Origin: Leptospira haakeii
Lineage (GTDB): Bacteria; Spirochaetota; Leptospiria; Leptospirales; Leptospiraceae
Length of the DNA stretch: 64,000 bases
Assembly: GCF_002812045.1 (NCBI RefSeq)
Contig: NZ_NPEG01000017.1
Coordinates: 1-64,000, forward strand
Direction: 5' to 3'
Shown: piece by piece, positions 18,905-26,983 of the stretch
Numbering within the stretch: position 1 is the stretch's first letter
Layout: the number at the start of each line of letters is the position of its first letter
Notes under the pieces: model-generated
What the model saw: the letters and a program-made list of their open reading frames with translations, nothing else
Database searches by the model: none
Told to the model about the DNA's origin: nothing
Program-made: the position numbers and the translations under genes

Positions 18905-19225
18905 ATGAAGTATTACTCTGTAGCAGAATTGAATATCACCAGCGCTCGTTGGATCCCTGCATATGTTCGTAATGTAACCAAGATGGTGGAGAAATTCGGG
19001 GGAAGATATCTTTCCAGAACCACGAATATGGAGAAGATGGAAGGGGATAGAAAACTTCCTCAATTATTTTTGATCATCGAATGGCCATCCAAAGAAGCAG
19101 TTCAAAACTTTTATAATTCCGAAGAATACAAACCGTTTCTGGAAAGTAGACTAAAAGGTTCTAATGGGGAATTTATTTTAGTTCCGGGAGAAGATGTGAA
19201 TCAACTCGCGAATGTCCCGAATTAG
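18905..19225 (+). CDS. DUF1330 family protein
   Basis: The 106-residue product starts at an ATG preceded by GAGAGG. An upstream ATG at 18893 would use codons inside that ribosome-binding site. The sequence KYYSVAELNITSARWIPAYVRNVTKMVEKFGGRYLSR, followed by LIIEWPSKEAVQNFYNSEEYKPF, is typical of DUF1330, a ferredoxin-like alpha/beta barrel family related to antibiotic-biosynthesis monooxygenases. No biochemical role is established. It is followed nine bases later by the TfoX-like gene. Confidence 0.85.
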   Translation: MKYYSVAELNITSARWIPAYVRNVTKMVEKFGGRYLSRTTNMEKMEGDRKLPQLFLIIEWPSKEAVQNFYNSEEYKPFLESRLKGSNGEFILVPGEDVNQLANVPN

Positions 19226-19234
19226 GATTAAACT

Positions 19235-19618
19235 ATGGCGATTAACGAAAAATTAGCTGAACGTGTTCGAAAAACTTTTACCAAACAGAAAGAGGTAGAG
19301 GAGAAAAAAATGTTCGGCGGCCTCTGCTTCATGGTAAATGGAAAAATGTGTGTTTGTGTCAGGGATGAGGAACTCATGTTTAGAATAGATCCCAAAGATT
19401 ACGAATCCGTTTTAGAAAAGAAAAAAGCCAGGCCAATGATCCATAATGGAAATTTGATGAAGGGATTTGTATTCGTAAAGGTGGAAGATGTAAAGTCTGA
19501 GAAAGAATTCGAATACTGGATGGACCTTGCCTTGGATTATAACAAGACTGCAAAAGCCAGTAAGAAAAGTGTGAAAAGGAAAGTCCCAGTTCCAAAGAAA
19601 ATTTCTAAGAAAAAGTAA
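19235..19618 (+). CDS. TfoX N-terminal-domain protein
   Basis: The 127-residue protein matches the TfoX/Sxy N-terminal domain: KKMFGGLCFMVNGKMCVCV, LMFRIDP, then MKGFVFVKVEDVKSEKEFEYWMDLAL. The C-terminal 25 residues are a lysine-rich tail (KKSVKRKVPVPKKISKKK), suggesting nucleic-acid binding or simple charge. There is no TfoX C-terminal domain, so it need not be a competence regulator. Stand-alone N-domain proteins are common and functionally undefined. It is likely co-transcribed with the DUF1330 gene. Confidence 0.85.
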   Translation: MAINEKLAERVRKTFTKQKEVEEKKMFGGLCFMVNGKMCVCVRDEELMFRIDPKDYESVLEKKKARPMIHNGNLMKGFVFVKVEDVKSEKEFEYWMDLALDYNKTAKASKKSVKRKVPVPKKISKKK

Positions 19619-19730
19619 GTGCCAGTAATACTTTTATACATTTATTTCTTCGTTTAGAATAATTATAACTCTATCCTTTGCTTTAAAAATCGGTTTACTT
19701 CCTTTCAAGCAACCTCCAAAATCGACGGCT

Positions 19731-20426
19731 ATGAAAATATTATCAGTTCTATTTCTTCTAGGTGTAACATGCGTTTTGTTTTCCTGCGGCAAAAAGGAAG
19801 CGGATGTAGGTAAAGCTGTGATCACATTTGTTGTCGGGAATGTAACCTTGGAAAGAGGTTCCGAAAAATCCAAGGCAGAAGCAAACAAAGAGATCCTAAA
19901 TGGTGATACATTGGTAACGGACGAAGGTGCCACTGCAATGATCGCGTTTGGAGAAAACGCATCCTTGTTGGAAATCCAATCCGGTTCCAAATTCCGTTTT
20001 GATGATATCAAATCGGACAAAAAGTTTTTCCAAGAAAAGGGAAGATCTTGGCTTCTCTCCAATAAACTTGTAAAAGGTGAGGGGTTAAGCTTAGGCACTC
20101 CTACAACCACTGCGGGTGTAAGGGGAACTAAATTTTATACAACTGTCGTTGATGACGTGACACTTATCTGCCATTGCCAAGGTAAAGTGGAATTGGAAAA
20201 TTCTTCAGACCATTCTAAGATGATCCCTACATCGGATTATCTCACTGTTACAAAAGGAACAAAAACGATAGTGATCGATAAAGAAGATCTATCAAAACTC
20301 GGTATACCTTATGTTCACAATCATAGCGAAGTAAGTAACTCACCTCTTGGGGAAAAGAATAATTTGAAGCTGGAAGATTTCCTGAAGATCCAGGAACTCG
20401 CTAAGAAAAAATTAACGGAGAAATGA
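19731..20426 (+). CDS. FecR-domain lipoprotein
   Basis: The 231-residue protein has a signal peptide ending VLFSC, then GKKE, a spirochaetal lipobox. The FecR core follows: NGDTLVTDEGATAMIAFGENASLLEIQSGSKFRFDD and LGTPTTTAGVRGTKFYTTV. In Gram-negative FecR the domain senses TonB-receptor signals and controls an ECF sigma factor. Here there is no sigma-factor gene next to it, and the protein is lipid-anchored instead of spanning the inner membrane, so a structural or periplasmic binding role is as likely. It converges on the TPR gene, whose stop is immediately adjacent. Confidence 0.88.
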   Translation: MKILSVLFLLGVTCVLFSCGKKEADVGKAVITFVVGNVTLERGSEKSKAEANKEILNGDTLVTDEGATAMIAFGENASLLEIQSGSKFRFDDIKSDKKFFQEKGRSWLLSNKLVKGEGLSLGTPTTTAGVRGTKFYTTVVDDVTLICHCQGKVELENSSDHSKMIPTSDYLTVTKGTKTIVIDKEDLSKLGIPYVHNHSEVSNSPLGEKNNLKLEDFLKIQELAKKKLTEK

Positions 20427-21275
<849 letters not shown>

Positions 21276-21389
21276 GACTGGGACAGGCTAAAAAAATTCC
21301 TAAAATAATCAAGTTTTCCACAGATCAACCGATGATTGAAACGGGGGCAAAGGAAAGAAAAAATCCCCACTTGAATCGAGGTAAAGAAA

Positions 21390-21569
21390 ATGGAAATCGG
21401 TAGCCAAACCAGCCAATCTCTCATGATCGAAAGAATCGCCAATCTGCCTAGGGAAATATTCCAAGCTCAGTCGGATATGAATTCTAAACTTTTGAAGCTG
21501 AACGTAGAGGCTCAAGTGCAAGCCCAGGCTTCTGAAGGTAGATCCAGACTTTTGGATCTTTACGTTTAA
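21390..21569 (+). CDS. Small 59-residue protein, YjfB-like in character
   Basis: An ATG with GAGGT seven bases upstream opens a 59-codon frame starting MEIGSQTSQSLM and ending SRLLDLYV. The protein is a single amphipathic helix-forming chain rich in Gln, Ser, Ala and Leu, without Cys or Trp. The layout (short, MEI start, no signal, helical) recalls the YjfB 'putative motility protein' group, but the match is only qualitative. It is monocistronic between the TPR and crotonase genes. The ribosome-binding site and clean frame are what support it. Confidence 0.65.
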   Translation: MEIGSQTSQSLMIERIANLPREIFQAQSDMNSKLLKLNVEAQVQAQASEGRSRLLDLYV

Positions 21570-21639
21570 TCAAGATGTAGGAATTCCATAAAACGTATCC
21601 TTATCGTTTATAGGAGTTCCCACATCCACACTTAGCAGA

Positions 21640-22464
21640 TTAGTTTTTATTATATTCCGGCCTTTTTCTATCTTTAAAGGCTTTCATTGCCTCCCTAAAA
21701 TCTCTGGAATCCATGAAACTTGAATTCCAAACTGCGACATAGTTCAAACCAACAGCTAAAGGTTTTCCTTCGGAGTAGTTCATTACTTCCTTAGTACCTT
21801 CTACCACTATTCTAGGATTTGCAGCAATCTCGGAAGCAGTTGCGATTGCTCCTTCCAAAAGTTGGTCTTGGTCTTTGAATAATTTAGAGACCAGTCCCAT
21901 TCTGAGAGCTTCTTCTCCATCTATATCTTTTCCAGTGTAAGCGAGTTCCCTTGTGTTTCCTTGCCCAATGATAGAAGGGAGTCTGTTGATAGAACCCATA
22001 TCCGCTACGATTGCTACTTTTGCTTCCCTTAAAGAAATACTCGCATCGTAGGTTGCATAACGAATGTCGCAGGCAGAGATTAGATCGAGTCCACCACCGA
22101 TACAATGTTTTTGGACAGCTGCAATCGAAGGTTTAGGAGAATCATAAACTGCGTTGATACCTTTCTGCATTCTTAGGATCAGTTCGTAGAATTTTTTACG
22201 ATCGTCTCCATAGGTGCCTTGTACTACAGATCCAAATTCTTGGAAGAATGAGTCCAGGTCTAAACCTGTGGAGAATGATTTGCCTCTTGCTGCAATTACG
22301 AAGGATCTGATTTTTTGATTGGAGTTAATTTCGTGTACGACATCCGGAAGATCTCTCCAGAAACTCCAGTTCATCGCATTTCTTTTGTCGGGACGGTTTA
22401 AGAAGACGATAGCGACTCCGTCTTCTCTCTCGACGATTTCAAAGAATTCAAAGTTTGTCTTCAT
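21640..22464 (-). CDS. Crotonase-family enzyme, probable dienoyl-CoA isomerase
   Basis: The 274-residue enzyme of the enoyl-CoA hydratase/isomerase superfamily has RPDKRNAM, an oxyanion-hole loop (GKSFSTGLDLDSF) and HCIGGGLDLISACDIRYA. The later segment EAKVAIVADMGSINRLPSIIGQGNTRELAYTGKDI resembles delta3,5-delta2,4-dienoyl-CoA isomerases, including the Asp expected as a catalytic base; hydratase Glu residues are less evident. It would serve beta-oxidation of unsaturated fatty acids, the main carbon source of leptospires. Exact specificity is inferred. Confidence 0.88.
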   Translation of the reverse strand: MKTNFEFFEIVEREDGVAIVFLNRPDKRNAMNWSFWRDLPDVVHEINSNQKIRSFVIAARGKSFSTGLDLDSFFQEFGSVVQGTYGDDRKKFYELILRMQKGINAVYDSPKPSIAAVQKHCIGGGLDLISACDIRYATYDASISLREAKVAIVADMGSINRLPSIIGQGNTRELAYTGKDIDGEEALRMGLVSKLFKDQDQLLEGAIATASEIAANPRIVVEGTKEVMNYSEGKPLAVGLNYVAVWNSSFMDSRDFREAMKAFKDRKRPEYNKN

Positions 22465-22507
22465 CGGGATCAGAGTTACCCGAATCAGCCAACGAGTAAA
22501 ACGTTTT

Positions 22508-23884
22508 TTAGGTCTCGTGTTTTGCAGGGAAGCTTAAGGTAACCTTACAGCCATTTTCGTTCTCTAAACCTAGTTTTCCTCTTAGAAGTTTCACGAAAGA
22601 ATCTACTAAAGAAAGTCCCAAAGAGCCTGAATTGCGTGTTTGGGCCAAAGTATCATCAGATAGACCTACTCCATCATCTTTGACTTCTAAGAAATATCGT
22701 TCGTCATTCAAACTAAAACGGATCAATATAGAACCACTCTCTCTATCTTTGAATCCATGTTTGAATGAGTTTGTTAAAAGTTCATTTATGATCAATGCAC
22801 AGTTCATACCCATCTCGCTTGGGATCTTTGGAGTTTGGATATCCAACACTAGTTTGAACTTAGAACGATCTATCTTATACACTTCGAATAAAAGATCGGT
22901 TAGCTTGCGCACATACAGATCAAAACTGATAGAGGATAGATCATGGTTTTCATAAAGCACTTCGTGCAGAAGGGCCACTGCCTGTATCCTATGTTGACTG
23001 TCCTTGAAAATATCCAAGGTCTCCTGATCTTTTAAGTTAGAAGCATTCATACTCAGCAAAGAAGAAATTACGGTAAGATTGTTTTTGATCCTATGATGGA
23101 TTTCTTTCAGATAAGATTGGTTTGTATTATCCGATTCTCCCAAACGGAGAACAGTGATCGAGCCACTTGATTTCCCTTCTGTGTTTAAGATAGGAGATAT
23201 CTGGATGGAAACTACAGTTTTATTTCCGATCCCATCTATCGCGAATATTCCATTTTTCTCAATTGTTTGGTTTGAGGATAATACATCTGAAAGCGGGAGA
23301 GTGTAAGGGGAAGAATTTGAATCTTCTAATTTTAAGATTTTCGTTAAGGAAAGTCCTATAGATTCTGCATAACTTAACCCTGCGATCTTTTCCGCCATTG
23401 GATTACAGAATAATACCAAACCATTTTCGTCAGTGGTGATGATCCCTGATTCCATTTGGTTCAAAGTGGATTTTAGGGATTCTTCGTTTTTACGGTTTCT
23501 ATGTTCCAGTTCGTTTTTATACAAAGCGACTTCGATAGAAGAACGGAGTTGGTCTGATTCGAAAGGTTTGACTATATAACCTAGAGGCTGTGTTCTTTTG
23601 GCCCTATTGAGGGTGTTTTCGTCCGCGTACGCAGTAAGATAAATAACGGGGGTTTGGAATCTATTTCTTAGTAATTCTGCAGTTTGGATCCCGTCCAGAT
23701 TCCCTTCTATATTGATGTCCATTAGGACCAGATCGGGATGATTCTCTTCTGCCTTTTGGATGGCTTCCTCTCCGGAGGATGTGATGCCTACAAGATCGTA
23801 ACCTAATTTTTTAAGTTTCTGACCCAAGTTAACTGCGACTATGATCTCATCTTCTACAACTAGGATCTTAGGTTTTGTGAGCAT
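22508..23884 (-). CDS. Receiver-PAS-HisKA_2 sensor kinase
   Basis: The 458-residue cytoplasmic hybrid has a receiver (residues 1-120; VVEDE, D in LVLMDINIEGNLDG, KPFESDQLRSS), a PAS domain (about 135-250), and a HisKA_2 dimerisation segment with phospho-acceptor His in EIHHRIKNNLTVISSLLSM. The C-terminal ATPase has NELLTNSFKHGF, DDGVGL and GSLGLSLV. The receiver precedes the kinase, so it is probably controlled by an upstream phosphorelay and passes phosphate to an unlinked regulator. There are no membrane segments, so the stimulus must be cytosolic. Confidence 0.92.
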   Translation of the reverse strand: MLTKPKILVVEDEIIVAVNLGQKLKKLGYDLVGITSSGEEAIQKAEENHPDLVLMDINIEGNLDGIQTAELLRNRFQTPVIYLTAYADENTLNRAKRTQPLGYIVKPFESDQLRSSIEVALYKNELEHRNRKNEESLKSTLNQMESGIITTDENGLVLFCNPMAEKIAGLSYAESIGLSLTKILKLEDSNSSPYTLPLSDVLSSNQTIEKNGIFAIDGIGNKTVVSIQISPILNTEGKSSGSITVLRLGESDNTNQSYLKEIHHRIKNNLTVISSLLSMNASNLKDQETLDIFKDSQHRIQAVALLHEVLYENHDLSSISFDLYVRKLTDLLFEVYKIDRSKFKLVLDIQTPKIPSEMGMNCALIINELLTNSFKHGFKDRESGSILIRFSLNDERYFLEVKDDGVGLSDDTLAQTRNSGSLGLSLVDSFVKLLRGKLGLENENGCKVTLSFPAKHET

Positions 23885-24191
23885 ACTTCTAATCTACGAA
23901 TAAAACCGATTGTTTCAACCACATAAATGAAAAATCATTTGTGAAAATATCAGCGGAAATATGGGGCAAAAATTAATAGAGATCTTTGCAAGTAAAATCG
24001 AATATAAGTGAGATTTTTGTAAGGGTTGCTTATTGCCTTGTAATCTTTTTTGAAACAACCATTCGTATATAAAAGCTTTCCTAATCCTTTCGGACTAAAA
24101 TCCGAAATTTTTTGATATATCGTCTAACGTGTGTTGTGTTGCCGATACCCCGTCCCTGGGACAGGTGGATCTATTCTGGATTTAGAAGGAT
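23885..24191 (-). other. Gene-free spacer
   Basis: About 300 AT-rich bases between the hybrid kinase gene and the next minus-strand gene. It must hold the kinase promoter. I see no open frame with a ribosome-binding site and no strong hairpin. A GTCCCTGGGAC palindrome lies near 24153. Confidence 0.4.
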
Positions 24192-25280
24192 TTAATTTCG
24201 GAGAATATAGTTTTCGTTTCCGTAGGATTTACGGATGAACAGTCTCTTCTCCGCTCCTAGCCCCAAAAACAATTGGTATAGATCGGTCAGGATCGGACGA
24301 GAAGAATAATATCCGTGACCCAATGACAATAAGGATGCGTCGATCGGGTTTACATTGACCACATCCACACCGGGAAATTTGGAACAGGCGCCTAGTCTTC
24401 CTGTCTGGTGGATCTGGGCTGAGGCAAATAATGCGGAGTCTCCGGGAGAGCAGTATAATGTGATCCTTTCCGAAGATTTTAGCAAACTATCTAGGATCAG
24501 GATGAACTCGCCTGTATCGTAGTCCGGTGCATTCAAAACCAATTCTTTTAGAAAAGGTTTGTCTCCCCATTCTTTAGAAAGTTCGGAAACCGAATTTAGG
24601 ACCACTTGATGGCCCATAGAATGTACTAATAGATGGATCTTTTTATTAGTAGAGGCCATTCTTTTCAGGAAGTTTTTGAAAGAATCCCTGCTACTTCTGG
24701 CAGAGACTAAATTTTTTTCATACGTGTTCTTTAAGAAGAAGGTCCCAAGCATAGAACCATCTCCTCCTGCTGGCCAAGTATATAGAGCTACTTTGCCTGG
24801 AAATTTCAGATCGTATTTGAGTTGAGCCGCTCTTAAAATTGCTTCCTCGAAGTTTACGTTAAATCCGTGGACGAATACAATCACTTCTTCGAAAGGATCT
24901 TCTTCTATTTTTTTCCACCAAAGTTTTTCCTGTTCTTCTTTGGTTTTGCCTTGGATTGCGACTCTATGTTCTAAGAATTGAAATGATTTCTCTTTATTAC
25001 CCAGCCCAAAGGGGAGTGAGCCTATCTCTCTGTCAGCAGGAACATTTATCAAACAGGACCCTGATTGTGTTCCCATATTTCCGAAATTTAGAAAATAAGA
25101 ATTAGAACAAGCGACTTGTGTTCCTGGATTGACTGCTCTGGAAGTATTAAAAAATACCTCGATCCCATGGGTGGATGAATATTGGGAATTGGACCTTTTT
25201 TCCAGGTGTTCGGAAACAGAAGGCCCGCAACTTAAAGTAAGAACGAAACTAAAAACAAAAAAGAAAGATCGAAACATCAT
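24192..25280 (-). CDS. Alpha/beta-hydrolase lipoprotein (DUF900-like)
   Basis: The 362-residue protein has a signal peptide ending VLTLSC, then GPSV, so it is probably lipid-anchored. The hydrolase part shows VIVFVHGFNVNFEEAILRAAQL, TWPAGGDGSMLG, then the nucleophile elbow LVHSMGHQVV with catalytic Ser, a later NAPDYD and GHGYYSS with the probable His. This arrangement is that of DUF900/lipase-like hydrolases. It lies four bases after the M23 peptidase gene and is probably the last member of the envelope cluster. Substrate is unknown; a lipid or peptide ester is a reasonable guess. Confidence 0.88.
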   Translation of the reverse strand: MMFRSFFFVFSFVLTLSCGPSVSEHLEKRSNSQYSSTHGIEVFFNTSRAVNPGTQVACSNSYFLNFGNMGTQSGSCLINVPADREIGSLPFGLGNKEKSFQFLEHRVAIQGKTKEEQEKLWWKKIEEDPFEEVIVFVHGFNVNFEEAILRAAQLKYDLKFPGKVALYTWPAGGDGSMLGTFFLKNTYEKNLVSARSSRDSFKNFLKRMASTNKKIHLLVHSMGHQVVLNSVSELSKEWGDKPFLKELVLNAPDYDTGEFILILDSLLKSSERITLYCSPGDSALFASAQIHQTGRLGACSKFPGVDVVNVNPIDASLLSLGHGYYSSRPILTDLYQLFLGLGAEKRLFIRKSYGNENYILRN

Positions 25281-25284
25281 AATC

Positions 25285-26406
25285 TTAATGGTTCGGTTTA
25301 GAGCCTCTTTTATAGCTGAGGCCTTTTAGATATTTTCCGGGGTTAACCGATTTCCCTTTGTGGATCACCTCGAAATGTAGGTGAGGACCAAAACAATAAC
25401 CGGTACATCCGGAGGTTGAGATCTTTTTACCTGCGACCACATAGTCTCCACGTTTTACGTTTAGTCTGGAGTTGTGAGCATATAATGTTTTGAAATCGTC
25501 GTTATGTTCTATCACAATCGCGTTTCCGTAACCGCCCATCCATCCCGAGAATACTACCTTTCCATTACGAGCAGCCATGACTGTTTCGTAGTTTGCTTTT
25601 AAGTCCAGCGCTTCATGGAATTTATGTTGAGGGAAGGTTCTCCATCCGTAATTGGAAGTAACTACATGAGAAGTAACAGGCACCACCCATTTAGGTGCCG
25701 GATCAGGGATAACAGCTCCTGGAAGAAAAACTTTTTGGCCGGGACGAAGAATGTCCAGATCATCCAGTTTATTCTCTTCTAAAATTTCATCCAGGTTTAC
25801 TTTGTAAAGAGAAGCAACCTTAGCGACTGTATCTCCCGCTTTGAATTTGTATAATAGACCTTGTTTATTCGGGATCTGTAATATTTGCCCCGGATATAAA
25901 GTATCTTCTAAATTGATACTGGAGGAACCTGCGATAGATTCCATAGAGACCTTATAGCGGGTTGCGATCTCTGAAAGTGTTTCGTTTCTTTTAACTTTAT
26001 AGGTAACTACTTTAAGTTGTTTCTTTTTATCAGAGGCGCTTTTGATCTCATTCGCCATTAAGATGGTGAGTTTTGCTTTTTCGGATTCTTCTAAGAACTT
26101 TTCGTCACCTTTTTTGGCTTTTAAATCCTCTGAATCGTTCTCTGTCACTTCCGTAGAAGCGGATTCCATGGAGGCATTGGATGGACTCATCCAAATTCCT
26201 AAAAATAGAACCATAAAAATGACTGATGCCACAAGAGGAATAACGCGGAATTTACGTCTTCTGAAATCCAAGTTTCCGTGGTATAGATTACCTCTGAAAT
26301 AAAAGGAATAATGGAAGTGGAAAGCGCCCAGGTAGATCAGGGTGAAATTATCTGTCCGGAGGATTTCCTTTCCTGCGGTCAATTGCCTGGGCTTCTTGAA
26401 GATCAT
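25285..26406 (-). CDS. LysM/M23-family peptidoglycan endopeptidase, membrane-anchored
   Basis: The product is up to 373 residues. An N-terminal cytoplasmic stretch leads to one membrane segment (VIPLVASVIFMVLFLGIWM). Two LysM modules follow (YKVKRNETLSEIATRYKVS and YKFKAGDTVAKVASLYKVN), then a C-terminal M23 domain with HEALDL (HxxxD), KTLYAHNS and HLHFEV (HxH), a complete zinc site. It should bind and cut peptide cross-links. The ATG used has no clear ribosome-binding site and the basic segment just before the membrane helix could be the real beginning, so the first 45 residues are uncertain. It follows the bactofilin gene, as in bacteria where bactofilin positions an M23 hydrolase. Confidence 0.88.
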   Translation of the reverse strand: MIFKKPRQLTAGKEILRTDNFTLIYLGAFHFHYSFYFRGNLYHGNLDFRRRKFRVIPLVASVIFMVLFLGIWMSPSNASMESASTEVTENDSEDLKAKKGDEKFLEESEKAKLTILMANEIKSASDKKKQLKVVTYKVKRNETLSEIATRYKVSMESIAGSSSINLEDTLYPGQILQIPNKQGLLYKFKAGDTVAKVASLYKVNLDEILEENKLDDLDILRPGQKVFLPGAVIPDPAPKWVVPVTSHVVTSNYGWRTFPQHKFHEALDLKANYETVMAARNGKVVFSGWMGGYGNAIVIEHNDDFKTLYAHNSRLNVKRGDYVVAGKKISTSGCTGYCFGPHLHFEVIHKGKSVNPGKYLKGLSYKRGSKPNH

Positions 26407-26499
26407 ACTATGATTATCGGTCGATCGGGTGGAGAACCACCCGAGTTTTTGATTCGAACAAATCTAAGAGGTGGGAAAAAAGAACTCGGGACTTAAGAG

Positions 26500-26910
26500 T
26501 TATTCTTCCTTTCCGTTGTCCAGGGTCCTTGTGCCGCCAAAAGATTCTTCTACGATCTTTTTAACGTCTTTCTTTTGGCCTCCAGTTACGGTGATATTTC
26601 CTTTTGCTACCACACCTTTTGCCAGGGAAAGAGCGGGAGCGATAATATCCCCTAAGAGACGTCCAGTTTCTTCCAAGCGGACTTCTGATTCCGCCTTAAT
26701 GTTTCCGATCAAGGTTCCTGCTACGATCACTTCTCTCGCGGCAATATTAGTGCGGACCTTACCGGTTTCTCCAATAAATAATGCGTCGTCGGTTTTAATT
26801 TCCCCTTCGAATTTTCCGTCGATACGTAGGGAACCAGCGATATAGAATTTGCCCTCAAATATGGAACCTGGGCCGATTACGCTGTTATTATTATCCTTAC
26901 CGATGGCCAT
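26500..26910 (-). CDS. Bactofilin
   Basis: The 136-residue protein is almost entirely a repetitive beta-helix (SIFEGKFYIAGSLRIDGKFEGEI, then AREVIVAGTLIGNIKA and GRLLGDIIAPALSLA), the hallmark of bactofilins, flanked by short disordered tails. Bactofilins polymerise into membrane-associated filaments without nucleotide and organise cell-wall enzymes. In Leptospira biflexa a bactofilin affects helical pitch. The gene is flanked by PBP1 upstream and the M23 endopeptidase downstream, so a role in helical shape is a strong inference. Confidence 0.95.
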   Translation of the reverse strand: MAIGKDNNNSVIGPGSIFEGKFYIAGSLRIDGKFEGEIKTDDALFIGETGKVRTNIAAREVIVAGTLIGNIKAESEVRLEETGRLLGDIIAPALSLAKGVVAKGNITVTGGQKKDVKKIVEESFGGTRTLDNGKEE

Positions 26911-26983
26911 CTGTTACTCCTGACTGCTGATTCATCTATTTGGTGGGCGGTTCCGAAATCGACAACTCTTTTTGTATTAGAAC

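Noticed and set aside
26311..26496. Plus-strand frame between bactofilin and M23 genes
   Set aside because: It overlaps the N-terminal coding part of the M23 gene on the other strand and has no ribosome-binding site.
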